From positions 5,022,001 to 5,086,000 of the forward strand of contig JAGGNK010010225.1 of assembly GCA_017590115.1 (NCBI GenBank): DNA of 64,000 nucleotides, read 5' to 3'. The stretch is from Montifringilla adamsi (Eukaryota > Chordata > Aves > Passeriformes > Passeridae). Both the position numbers and the translations under genes were made by a program. Shown piece after piece: positions 26,381 to 38,080 of this stretch. The notes under the pieces were generated by a model that did no database searches, was not told the DNA's origin, and was given only the letters and a program-made list of their open reading frames with translations. Positions within the stretch are counted from its first letter, which is position 1. The number at the start of each line of letters is the position of its first letter.

Positions 26381-27944
26381 AAAAAAGAGAGAAGTTAAAG
26401 GTATCTGGTATTATTATTTCCAGGTCCCAGAGGAAGCATAGAGGCTGGTGTTGAGCCCTATTCTGTAAAGGGCTGCTTGCTCTTAAGGCTCATTCCCTCA
26501 TCTTTCTTTCACCAGAAGAAACAGCAGCTGAGAGGGAAGATGAGTGGCAGGAACCATGGGCAAAGGCAGAGACCCCGCAGAGACATCACTTTAATGCTCC
26601 AGCTCTAAAGCTGCAACACTTCCCCTCTCCCCTCACAAAAAGCCCACTACCAAGAAGAGTTCAGTAGACCACACTGCATCCCAGTTATGCTCAGCAGTGA
26701 TTTGGGGCTCTGCCCATCCCCTAATTCTCTAATTCCTCCTGCTGCCTTGCAGTGTTCCAGGGCCTGTGCCTGTTTGTGGGGCTGATGCTCTGCCCAGCCC
26801 TGGTGCAGAGGCTGCAGTGAGAAATGACTGTGCACTGCTGAGCAGCTGGAAGCAGTTATTAACTGAATTTGGCATCCGAGCTGAACTACAAATGCATCTG
26901 GGTGGCTTGAATTGTTCTTAATTATATTTTTGCTTTATTGTTTTCATTTCGCGCTGTGCTCTACCACTGCTCTCTGTATAGCTCTGTGCTGTACATTTTC
27001 TTTGCTTCCAGCCCAGGGTAATTGCTCCTTGTCGTGCTGTGTTTGCCATTTTAATTTTTTATCATCTCAGATACTTTCTTTTCTTTCCCCCTTTTGATTA
27101 TTTGGTTATGTCATTCCCATTTGCCCTGACATTTCAATAAATTCACTTCTACATTATCTTTGTCCCTAGAGCAGCAGTTTATCCCTCTCTTTCTAATGTC
27201 TCTGTCTCAAAGCTGGATATGAACTGTTTATTTTTTCCCGAGTTTCCCTTTTGGGCTGAGCAGCAACCAGCAGCAGAGAGCAGCATGCTGGGCTGCAATG
27301 CTGGAGCCAGAGTGCCCCCTTCCAGAAATTCTAAGGAATAGCACAGTTCCTTTTAAGGGAAGAAGCACAGCCAGGCAGGACTCTGCATCTCAAGGTTAAT
27401 ATCCAGGTTCTTACATGAGATTAACTGAAAGGATGCTGCTGCAAATGATATGCAAGGAAGTGAAGTTTTTTTGAGTACATTGCTAGATTGAGGGAATACC
27501 CTTTATCCACTAGATTTCTCACTTCCCTGTCTCCTTCAGGTGCTTCTTTTTGTCTCTTTCAAACTTACATTTTGATCCTTCCATCTAAGAGCTCAGAGGA
27601 AGGGTCTGCAGTGGTGGTGGGCTGGGGACAGGGTCCTTCTCCTGCATGTTCAGGCTGTGCATGAGGAGGAGGCCCTCCTGCAGGACAGCACTTCTTCCCT
27701 TTGCAGTGCCTGATTCCAGCCCAAGCAGGCACTTTCTGTTTGGTCAAGCATTTGAGTTTTGACAGACAGTGACAAATTTCACCCTGTGGTTAAAGACTGC
27801 TCTCAGCTGGTCAGTCCAGTCACTTAGGAAGGGAACAACCTCTCCTGCAGCATCACTGGGGAAAAAGAGGTTTGGGAGGGACCTTATCGCCTGAAAGGAA
27901 ATTATAGACAGGTGGGAATTAGTCTCCTCTCCCAAGAACAAGAG

Positions 27945-28202
27945 GGAGTAGCCTCAAGTTGCACTAGAGGAGGTTTAGATTGGATATTAGGAAAAATTCC
28001 TTTACTGAAAGTGTGACCTGGTGTTGAAACAGGAAGCACAGGGAAGTGGTGGAATCAGCATCCCAGGCGTGCTCACAAAAGTGTACTTATGGCACTTGGG
28101 GACATGGTTTGATGGTGGACCTGGCAGAGTTAGGTCAAGGGTTGAACCTGATAACCTTAAAGGTCTTTTCCAACCTTAATGATTCTATGATTTTGTGATT
28201 CT
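27945..28202 (+). mobile_element. CR1 LINE 3' fragment
   Basis: It shows the sense CR1 features GGTTTAGATTGGATATTAGG, AAAAATTCCTTTACTGAAAG, ACCTTAAAGGTCTTTTCCAA and the tail AATGATTCTATGATTTTGTG. Confidence 0.92.
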
Positions 28203-29440
28203 TACACTTTTTTATCAGCAGGGTGGAATGAATGGAAGGGTTCAGGAGCCTTGTCTCTGGCCTTTGGCTGTCATGAAGCAAAATCTCTCAGCTCAGTTTA
28301 AAGAGATTGATGAAGATGGGTTTTGAGGGAGCTGCTGGCCTTTGGGCAGGAGTGAGGTGCCACAGCCAGCCATTGCATCCCAGTGTTTCTGTGGGAGACG
28401 CAAGGTAGACACTGCTGGGGTGGATACTGCTGGGGGGAGAGGTGAGTGGGACAGAGGAATATGATACTTTATTAACCTGCCTTTTTGGGGCTGAATAGTG
28501 CTTACCTTGTCACCACTCTCGAAAGAGAGTTTGGTTTGTTTTCTGTAGCAGCAAAATGACTAAGACCTTGAACTGTGGTTGGGACTGTGAGTTCACACCA
28601 GCAGCTCTGTGTATGCAGGTCTCTCTGAAGTGCTTGTGTTGAAAACATTTGACAATTTGAAGCTAGAACACAGACACTGAGACAGACCTTCACGTTAAAA
28701 CTGTTCCCAGCACAGAGGATGAATGCATCAAGAGGAAATGTGGAGGAAACATAGTGTCCACACCTCATTCCAGGGAGGTATGAACTCAGATGGTTTGTTT
28801 GAAACTGTAACACCAGGTTTAAGGTAACTGTAATGACATTATGCAATCCTCTTCAAATACTCTTCTTTTTGCTGTTAAACTTTGTTAATATAAGAATATA
28901 AGTGCTTCAAGGTGCTCATTTTAGACTTCAATAAAGTCCACTTGTATTAACAAGCCACTTGGGTCTTGTTCTTTCTTGTGTCTTTTAAGACACTCCAAAG
29001 AAGGCAAAACCTACCCTGGTAGCTGCGTGTTTAAGCTCCAGGGCAGGAAGGTCCCATGGCAGCTCCCCAGCACTTTGGGAAAGACACAGGCTCCTGTCAG
29101 GGCTGTCCCAGCAGTCAGCTCACGTCATGGAATGGGAGGCTGTGCTATTCTCACATGGTAAGCACTGTGCTATGCAGCCAGGGAAGCTCGGGCAGAGTGA
29201 GGGAACACGACGTGTCCGAGAGCACACAGTGAGTAAGGACAGACCACGGACTAAACCCCAGCTGCTCCTCTCTAGGCCTTGCCTTCACTGCACCACTTTA
29301 CCCTTCTAAGCCACAGCTGCAGCAGCAGGAAGGTGACCCACAGCCATGCAGCCACACTCAGTCGGGCTCTTCCACTGCCAGGCTGGCCAGACAGAGCAGC
29401 AGCACAGGCTCTGAGGCACTGACACTGCTCTCTCAGGGGG

Positions 29441-29491
29441 GGATGCACACTCCTGAGGGATGCACACTCCTGAGGGATGCACACTCCTGGC
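29441..29491 (+). repeat. 17-base tandem repeat, three units
   Basis: The unit GGATGCACACTCCTGAG is repeated three times, with the last unit altered at its end. Confidence 0.95.
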
Positions 29492-29759
29492 TGAGGGCAC
29501 CTTCCCATCCCTGAGCCAGCCTCAGGAGTGCCAGCTGAGCACACAGGAATGCACACGTGCTGTGCTGGGAGAGCACCAGCACAGAAGTGCAGCTGCACCC
29601 CAGCAGGGCGAAGCTGAAGCTGATCTCTCCGCTGTGGAAACCTCAGCAGCTGCTAGACATCAGGGGATTTGTACAGTGCAAAGTACTGGGGTTGGGTCAC
29701 TGGGCTGAACCAGCTACTGAGCCTAAACTGGGCCAGTTGCAAGCCAAGAGGCATCACTG

Positions 29760-30342
29760 CATCAGGGCTGCATCTAAAGCAGCATGGCCAGCAGGTCAAG
29801 GGGGGAGGTTCTCTGCCTCTACTCTGCACTCATGAGACCCCATCTGGAGTACTGCATCCAGGTCTGGGTCCCCTAGCATCAGAAGGACATGGACCTCTTG
29901 AAGTGAGTCCAGAGGAAGGCCACACACATGCTAAATCAGCTGGACCACCTCTCCTGTGAATACAGGCCGAGATGGTTTGGGATGGAGAAGACTGGGGAGA
30001 CTTTACAGCAGACTTCCACTGCCTAGAGGGGGCCTACAAAAGAGATGGAGAGGGATTTTTTACAAGGGTATGTTGTGATAGGACAAGGGTTAATGACTTT
30101 GAACTGAAAGAAGGCTGGTTTGGATTGGATGTTAGAAATAAATTCTTTACTGTGAGGGTGGTGAGGCACTGGAACAGGATGCTCCACCACTGGAAGTGGT
30201 GAATGCTCCATCTCTAAATGTGTTCAAGGGCAGATTGGATGGAGCTTTGAGTAGCCTGTTCTAGTGGGAGGTGTCTCTGCCCATGCATTGAGCTGACCTT
30301 TAAGGTCCCTTCCAATCCAAACCATTCCATGATTCTGTGAGC
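29760..30342 (+). mobile_element. CR1 LINE 3' fragment, about 0.58 kb
   Basis: It shows GAGACCCCATCTGGAGTACT, GGATTGGATGTTAGAAATAA, GGTCCCTTCCAATCCAAACC and the tail CCATTCCATGATTCTGTGAG. The upper part contains decayed reverse-transcriptase-end sequence. The 5' limit is approximate. Confidence 0.9.
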
Positions 30343-31431
30343 AGTAACCACACGACAGCGAGAGTACACATGCATGTCTGCAGACATATGGGAATAGGCA
30401 CCCTCAGAGCCTTCTGGTTGCGAGGGTCTTACAGTTTTATTTCTCTTAGTTCTAATGAAATTATAGGGTTAAACTAAGGCAAACTTAGCTCTGTCTGTTT
30501 CTGGCCATTTTAGGGGCGAAGATGGATGAAGAGGTAAAGCAGACATCCAGGATTTGTGCTGAGTGTGTTTGAAGGCCAAGCCACAACTGAAAATCCTCAC
30601 CACAGACAAGCACAGTGTGGACATCAGAGCCTGCAAGCACTTTGCCCTTCAGGCCCAGAACTATTTTTAAAGATCCTGACCTGGTTACAGACCTGCAGAC
30701 ACCTGGCGGGTGGGAAGGAGCAAACACAGGGATCTTCTCCATGATTTGAAAATAATTATTACCTGTGAATGTGGTCACCAAGACTTATTATCCTGGCCCA
30801 TCCCATGTTTGTCATCTCCTCATCTCCTCCAACCCCCCAAACGTGACACACTCTTGTCTTGCCTTCAGTTCATTGGAACGTTTTTCAAAGCCAGGTTTTC
30901 AGACCAAGCATGGATCAGAAGCTGTGGAGCCTGGGGCAGCTAGGGAAGGCTGACACCTACAGAGCAGCAAAGGCTGAGCCCACAGCTTGCTCGTTCATGC
31001 CAAGGAATTTTGGCTGCAGGTGTAAGTTAATTCCTGGTATTGCTGGCAGGAGATCCCCCTAGCTATTCACAGCAGTGCTTTAATTCAGCCCACCTATGCT
31101 CAAGAGAGGATCCTGCGCAAGAACAACCCTGTGCAGAGCTTACATGAATTTCAATATCAAGAAAGGCTTTTTTATGGTGAAGCCAAAAAGTGATGTGTGA
31201 ATTTAAAAATTGACACCCCATATTGCCCCAGAAAACAATGGAAAGGCTTCTTCATTGGTGAAGCACCTATTTGGAAAATGGTACTTATGTACCCAGGATT
31301 ACCACAGCATTTGCTGCATGCAGATGCATTAACAGCAAGCAGCCTTTGGGTGATAGTACTGGGCTGCCTGACCTGTTGTCATTGTAGCACAGAGCCTCTG
31401 TGAGGCACAGGGCAGATGACCGTAAATAATG

Positions 31432-32125
31432 ATAGAATCATAGAATCAAAGAATCATTTGTGTTGAAAAAGATTTCTAAGATCATCAAGTCTAACACTGC
31501 CAAGCCAACCACCTAGCCATGTCCCCAGGCCAAATCTACATGGTTTTTGAACACTTTCAGGAATGGTGATTCCACCACTTCCCTGAGCAGCCTGAACACC
31601 CTTTCAGTGAAGACATTTTTCCTAATATCCAATCTAAACCTCCCCTGGCACAACTTGAGGCCATTTCTTCTTGTCCTGTTGTTTGTTACTTGGGACAAGA
31701 GACCGACCTCCACCTGGCTGCACCCTCCTGTCAGGTAGCTACAGAAACGAATAAGTTCCCCCTTCGGAGCCTCCTTTTCGCTGGGCTGAACAAACCCAGC
31801 TCCCTCAGCTGCTCCTCATCAGATTTGTGCTCCACACCCTTCACCAGCTTTATTGCCATTCTCTGGACACCCTCCAGCCCCTCAGTGTCTTTCCTGCAGA
31901 GTGGGGCCCAAAACTGAACTCAGGATTTGAGGTGTGCCCACACCACTGCCAAGCACAGGGGGACAATCCTTGCCCTGGTCCTGCTGGCCACACTATTTCC
32001 TTTACAGGCCAGGATGCCACTGGTCTCCTTGGCCACCTGGGCACACTGCTGGTTCATGTTCAGATGGCTGTCAACCATCCCCTCTCCTGGACATTTTCCA
32101 CCTGGCAGCTTTCCACGAATTCCAC
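31432..32125 (-). mobile_element. CR1 LINE 3' fragment, about 0.7 kb
   Basis: This is the longest CR1 piece in the window. The tail (ATAGAATCATAGAATCAAAG) is at the low-coordinate end. It is followed by TCCTAATATCCAATCTAAAC, AGGCCATTTCTTCTTGTCCT, GGGCTGAACAAACCCAGCTC, TCTCTGGACACCCTCCAGCC and GCCCAAAACTGAACTCAGGA. It is 5'-truncated. Confidence 0.93.
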
Positions 32126-35011
32126 AAATTATGGAAAACATGACTGAATTCTCTTTGTAAAGCATAAGAACCAGCACTCATTTTGTGATGTATTAACCTG
32201 GCAGTTTTGCTCATGCTCTCATAAAGGCACTAACAGGACAGATGTTCCCCTGCAGGTGTGTGTGCAGGGGGTCAGTTTGGCCCTGTGTCAAGCTCCCAAC
32301 AAGGGGGAGCCTGTGCATGGGCACACAGAGGGCAAAGGCACACTGCACACTAGGAAGCAGGGCTGCCAAGCCACACACACGTTAAGCAGCATGAGACAAG
32401 GCTGGAGAGGCTCCTATTGGGCAAGGGTAAGAAGGTGGAAAGAAAAAAATCCTTCATGCAGCATTGACTGAGCTCTGCACCACAAGCCAGCCTGAGGGGT
32501 GATAGTTTAGAAACTGTGGAAATGCAACATTGTTAAATTGTTACATAATTTTTGCCATCTGTTAGGTTGACCGTTTACTCATGTGTTTTCTCTATCCCAA
32601 AGAGTAGTGCAGAAGAGAAGCCAGCTATCAGGATGTGCACAGGCCTGGATTGCTTCCTCAGGCTTCTGCATGAGCAGAGGGAAGGGGGCCAAATGATACT
32701 GGTGGTTCTCCTTGAGTTCCTCCCATATTCTGGGGCTATGCAAGAACCAAGTCAGTCTCCAGCCTAGGTCAGAGACAATCTTCAGCTCTGGGCCAGCGAC
32801 TGAACGTGCCAAGGTGGCATACAAGAGCGCATTGGTGTCAGCCTCCTCTCGTACAGCATTACCACCGCAGCTAACCCAGGGCTGCCTGCATGAGGCCCGC
32901 GGAGCACCACCCACGATGGAGAAGAGCTGTTTACAGCAGCAATCCAGCAGCAGGCCTCTCTAGCCGTGCTTCATTTCGAGCTGCAGGTTCTGACCCAGAT
33001 GGGCTTCTGACAAGTGGCCTTTTCCTCTGCCTTGTGCCATCTTACAAGCAATGCTCAATGCAGCTGCATGGAATAATTTGAGTTGCAGTCTTCTTACACT
33101 GAGTGGGTGAGGGGGCAGACAGAAGGGCCCTTTGGGAAGATAACTCCCCCATCAAGTTTTAAGCACGTAATTTTACAAGTAATCCCCTCTCTCCAGCCAG
33201 AGGCAAGGAGAGTCCTGGGGCACAATGCAGGGGAGCAAACCCTGCCATGGGAATTCAGGCCAGGCAGGAGACAGAACAGCTCAGCCCCGTATCAGTGCAA
33301 GCTGTGCATTCACAAACAATTCGGGTGTGCATTTACAGCAGCTATAAACTGCTCTGTGAAGGAACCTGGTGCAGCAGAGCAGTGCCTGCACAGAGGAAGG
33401 GTTTTTTACTGTGAATGGGGATTTTTTTTTCCAAATAACCAAGAGTGCGCAGCCTGTCAGCTTCCACACACACCTGCTCAGCTCCTCTCTTGCTGGTGAT
33501 GCGCCTGTGTCCTTGACCAGCTTTCCTGCCCAGCAAGCACAGCCTCTATGGTGCTTTCAACAAGCTGCCCATTGCAGCTCAGTCAGCTGCCAGGGGTGGC
33601 TGCCTCCAGGCTCTCCTCATACCTGGACGTTCCTCCCTCCCCACTCCAAACTTCAACCTGAAATTAAAAAAAGTAAATTAAAAGGGGAAAAAAGGCGGCA
33701 TTCACTGATGAAGGCTCTTGCAGCTGCTCGCTGTACTCATCAAAGAGGAGGAAGTGCCAATTGCTTCCTTGTAGGAACTGTTGCTGTAATCAAAGTGCTC
33801 TGCGGTTGAGCTGCACATGCCGACTCCCTCCCGCCCAGCACAGCCCCTGGGTCATGAGCCAGAACAGGAGGCAGCTGGCTCCCACACCTCATCAGTTTAC
33901 ACTTTCACACAGGAACACTCATACCTCTGTTTTCCTTGCGACAGTCACCATTTCCTGGTGGAGCGAGGACAGGCCGGGCTGCTGCTGTGAGCACAGTCAC
34001 ACTCAGGCCGGCACTGCGGACTCAGAGCCCAGCAAACTTCCCATGAACCAGCACAGACGCTTGTGCTCCCATCCCCAGAGCATCTTGCCAGACTGAGAGG
34101 TTGGGAGAGCGAGAACTGAATCATGTTTTTGCTGGAAATGTCTTTCCTGCCCCCGCCATTTGCTGTGGTAAGGCTCTTGCAGTCAAACAGGGAAGCATTA
34201 CTTGTGACCCATACACAGCAATTCAGCAAGAGTTGAGAATAGTTCTTCCCAAGGACCTCCCAGGCTCTGGAACCTCTGTACCTTGTCACACTACTCACAA
34301 GGGCTCAGACCTCATGGCAACAAAAAAAGCCATGTGCAAACATGGCACCAGAGAAAACATATCACAAAAAAACCCAAAAAACAAAACAAACAAAAAAAAA
34401 ACCCAAAACAAACCAAACAAACAAACAAAACCATTTTTGTGCTGTTATTTTTTTCAATGCTGGCAGTAATAATTTTATTCAACTTTTTTTTTGGTGTGCA
34501 CCTTTTTTTTAAATTACCAGTAGATACAACATCTTCTGGAGAAGCTTCGCTTATCTCCTAGAAGAGTGCACACTCTAAAGTAGGAAATGAAGCTGGAAAA
34601 ATAACAGATCTTTGCCCCTCCTATTCTGTCTTTTGTACACCTTTCTCATAACCCCAAGATTCGTCTTAACCAAACAGTATTTTTTTCAGCTTTATTCTTT
34701 AGTGTCTTATCCTCTTCTCAGTTACAAAGTTATATTCTCCACATTAATGCAGTGTTTAAAATAACTATTTTAATGACACACCCAAAAAAGCCCTGTAACT
34801 GTAGCAAATGGAGTGGACCAGAAAACCCCATCCAAACTCCTGGGAAGACAGAGCAGTAGCACAGACAGAGGAGATGCTGGCTCTCCCTGCTGCTGTGCCC
34901 CAGCACAGCCCCGTGACCTTAGAGCAGCTGATGTTCTCATCCAGAAGAGAATCTCTTCTGCTTTGTTCATCCCAGCGTGCTGTCCTCCCCGCCAGATTTC
35001 GTACAGAGAAG
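32126..35011. other. Intergenic DNA between the last CR1 and the NR1D2 3' end
   Basis: Moderately GC-rich with several overlapping short frames, none recognisable. It contains the A-rich tract at 34366-34432. Confidence 0.65.
34366..34432. repeat. A-rich (AAAC) low-complexity tract
   Basis: Runs of A separated by C (AAACAAAC), close in style to the tracts at 26280 and 49080. Confidence 0.85.
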
Positions 35012-35110
35012 TACAAAGCACACAGACACAGAAGTTTAGCTTGCTGACATAATGCCCATATTTAATCTTTTAAAACAAGAACAAAATCAAGAATAAAATC
35101 AAGAATAAAA
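35012..35110 (-). terminator. NR1D2: Candidate NR1D2 polyadenylation site
   Basis: On the minus strand an ATTAAA hexamer lies at 35066-35061. Just upstream (35110-35076) is a U-rich, roughly 13-base repeated stretch. About 25-45 bases downstream (35035-35012) is a GU-rich stretch reading TTCTGTGTCTGTGTGC. This is the expected arrangement of upstream element, signal and downstream element. A canonical AATAAA at 34696-34691 is a distal alternative. Confidence 0.55.
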
Positions 35111-37883
35111 ATTTCATTTAAGTCATACAGTACATTAATCTTTCAGCAATGACCCAATCTACAGTACTCAAATGCCTGGCATGAAGTCTATTATCTCAGC
35201 ATTTAACAAGTGTATAACCAGTGACACAGTAAAAGAAGAGCTCACAATACACAGCTAACACAATGAGTTTAGATTTTCCTCTAAGAGTCCAGCTAGGGTT
35301 TGTAATACATGGGTCATTTTTGAACCGTACTTTAATCAGCTTTTTGTTCAGTCAATCTGTTTGGGGCTTTTTTTTTTCTGTTATGTGAGTTTTTCCATTA
35401 TGTACAGGAAGATTATTTCAAATGAAATTGCACAAGTTAGAATATCTATCTATAGGCATACATGGTCAATCTAACTAAAAAAATTTAATAAGCAGTAATT
35501 ACTCAGTCCTGGTTATACATTCCTAAAGGCTTAATAATACAGTTTTAAGAAGAAAAAAAAAATAAAACAAAACACAACAAAACACAGCTGTAGGGTGGCA
35601 ATCTCCGTAAGAAGCCTTCTTCCCTCCCAAAGGAACCAAGGGCTAACTGTACTTTCCATGTTTGAAATGGGGTCTACAAAGAAGTCATTTCAGCAACTAA
35701 ACAATAAAAACTGTGTGACTGTGTCCTCTCTGAAGTCTGAATGGTTCGATGCGTAATTCAGTGAAGCTCTCAAACAAATAATACTGGTAGGATGCAGACT
35801 GTTAACAGAAATTAGGACAATATGCCCTGATAGAACATTTGGGTAGCAAAACCGTATGTAGGAAAGGGCCATTACCCAGTGGTTAAAGCAGCCTGGAGCA
35901 GGACAGCCCTGCCTGGGGAAAGGGTGGGCTCTTCTGCTCCTCAGCCAAGGCTACAGCTGAATTTTCCCCACCTCTTACCAAGCACTTGCCTTGCCCGCTC
36001 TCAGCCCCTTCCTCCTGTCTGAGGTGGAAACCCAACCCAAAGGCCAGGGGAGCATGGCAGGGTGCAAGCCCTCCCTTTCCCATCCCAGATCCTGATGCTG
36101 AGCAGCAGGCACAGGGAATTCACGGCTGCTTCTGCTGCACCTCCACCACAGGCAGGGCTCCTCTCAGCCCACGCGGTGCGGGCAGGAGCTCTGCAGGCTG
36201 GAGCCTTCCGGCATCCTGGCCCTAACTACCAGGAGCAGGCTCCCTCCCAAGAGTAGCCAAAACACCAGAGAGCCTGAGGGCTACCTCTAAGGCAAGTTAA
36301 CTGAACAAGGGTGATGGAGCATCTTCCCACATTAGCAAAACATAAACGTAACTAATTAACACAACTGCTTTGACTTCTTTTAATCTCTCTTTTCTGGTGC
36401 CAGGTCCTGCTACAAATGGAAAAAACCCCATAGGAGAGCTGCCTTCCTAGATGGAAGAGCAGCAGAATCTTACGCCTTGCAGATCTGCTCTGTAATTTGC
36501 TACTGGCATAAACAACAAAAAAAAAAAGTCCCATTTGTTTGGTTGGTTTTTGTGGTGTTTTTTTAAGAAAAAAAAAAATCCAGACCATCTAATGCACCTT
36601 CTCTGCACATCACACACGCTCACATGCACACACACCAATGGAGAGCTCCAGAAGAACAGGCATGGGAACCACAAAGCCCAAATGGAGAAAAGACATGGGG
36701 AGTCTCACATTTCTGTTTTCAATTCTCATTTAGCAATGAAGCAGCAAAATGATGTATTGCAAGAAATAAACAGTCACAGAACACACATACACCCAAATGC
36801 AACCATGGATACATTTTTCCCGTTTTTTCTTTTTCTGACAGACATTGCTATTAATCTGACAGTTTCTCTCTGGCTGTGCTGAAGTTTTTGAAGAGCATCT
36901 GGTGCTTATTTAACCTTTATCAGAATACAAGAACCTCAGTGGCAATGGACAATTCATCTCATTAGTGCCACAACCAACCATCTCTGCTTGAGATTCTCTA
37001 CAAAACCCTTCTGGAAGTTGAATCTGACTCTGCCTCTTTAGTGCCACTCTTGGTTGTCTTTTTTTTTTTTAAATTAACAAACACAGCATATTAATGCAAA
37101 TTCGATGTTTTCTAAAAAATGCTCAGATAATTAGTTCAGCAATATGCAAAGTGCATCTATTTGGTTCTTTCCATAGATCACCTTCTGTTTTAAGTTTAAA
37201 TTCCTTCACAGTTTAAAATATTGTGAAGAAATTATATGTATACTTTATGTATAGAACTATTTATATACATACACATATATACACACAACTCTGTACTTTA
37301 TATAGCATAAACACTCACTACTTAACTATTTATATTATATACACATGGCATGAACACACGCTCAGTGAAGAGTTGGTGCAGGCTGAAACCATTCCATCGG
37401 GTTTAATGGAATAACAACAGTGAAACCATGAGTGAGTTATCAAGAGACACAGACATACATCTATTAGATAAGTGAAAGACCAATTAAATCAGCTCTTCCA
37501 TTTTCCTATTAGCACAGGATTGTTCCCATCCCATTCCATGCTCCATAAGCACATACACAGCTACTCTGCATTCAGTTTACATGAGAGGGCAGTGGTGGTT
37601 CTTTTTCCTAAATGAAAGAAGAGTCCATATTCACTCGGGCTCATCGCAGCCTCTCCTGCAGGAGTGGGCACAGCTGGGCCTGGATGCCGTGGAGGATTCC
37701 GAAGGCTGCGCCGCCGTCAGCTGAAAGCACCTGCCAAAGCTTTATTGCATGGTTATGGGACAGCTATCAACTGTTCACAGTCTGTGAACTCTTTCCAACA
37801 AGTGGTACAACTGTATAAATACGTACTTTAGCACAAAACAGTTTAACACGAGGCAAGTCCAAGTACAAATGAGACCTAAAGGC
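35045..37883 (-). other. NR1D2: Probable NR1D2 3' UTR, about 2.8 kb
   Basis: The stretch after the stop has no reading frame worth calling. It is AT-rich, with T and A homopolymers near 36486-36580 and 37060, and an alternating TA/CA-rich zone at about 37230-37345. I end it at about 35045 because of the polyadenylation signal described separately. The length is in line with the long 3' UTR of mammalian NR1D2. A shorter isoform could use the AATAAA at 37746-37741. Confidence 0.6.
37741..37746 (-). terminator. AATAAA hexamer, possible proximal polyA signal
   Basis: This canonical hexamer on the minus strand lies about 140 bases after the NR1D2 stop and is followed by GGTGCTTTC. It could produce a short 3' UTR isoform, but nothing else in the sequence shows that it is used. 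Confidence 0.3.
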
Positions 37884-38080
37884 CTATGGGTGAACTTTAA
37901 AGGCCAGCAGTTCTTCAGAGTGCATGTTGTTTAAGGAACGCAAGTCGGGTAATTTCAAAAGAAGTTTTGTGAAAATAGAGGCTTCGTTTGGGTGGTTTTT
38001 CATAATTAAGGTCCTTAATGCACGGATTAGTGTTTCCTGAAGTGCCTCCACAGAATTGACATTTTCTATTCCGGAGCGAT
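37884..38080 (-). CDS. NR1D2: NR1D2 coding exon 8, C-terminal end and stop
   Basis: The acceptor is TTTAG (38085-38081), with a pyrimidine-rich tract on the minus strand before it. The 197 nt encode [20 protein letters not shown] onward to [17 protein letters not shown], then TAG at 37886-37884. His562 in NMHSEE is the distal haem ligand. The protein stops where helix 12 would begin in activating receptors, which is why REV-ERBs are constitutive repressors. Confidence 0.97.

Larger units (their letters stand above)
20716..27944. other. Intergenic DNA, no gene seen
   Basis: Simple repeats only (A18 near 23714, TG and A-rich tracts near 26.1-26.4 kb). The longest frame, on the minus strand at 25136-25672, is Pro/Leu/Ser-rich without recognisable domains. 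Confidence 0.7.

Noticed and set aside
28130..28141. TTAGGTCAAGG as a RORE
   Set aside because: It lies inside a CR1 fragment and lacks the A/T-rich 5' flank.
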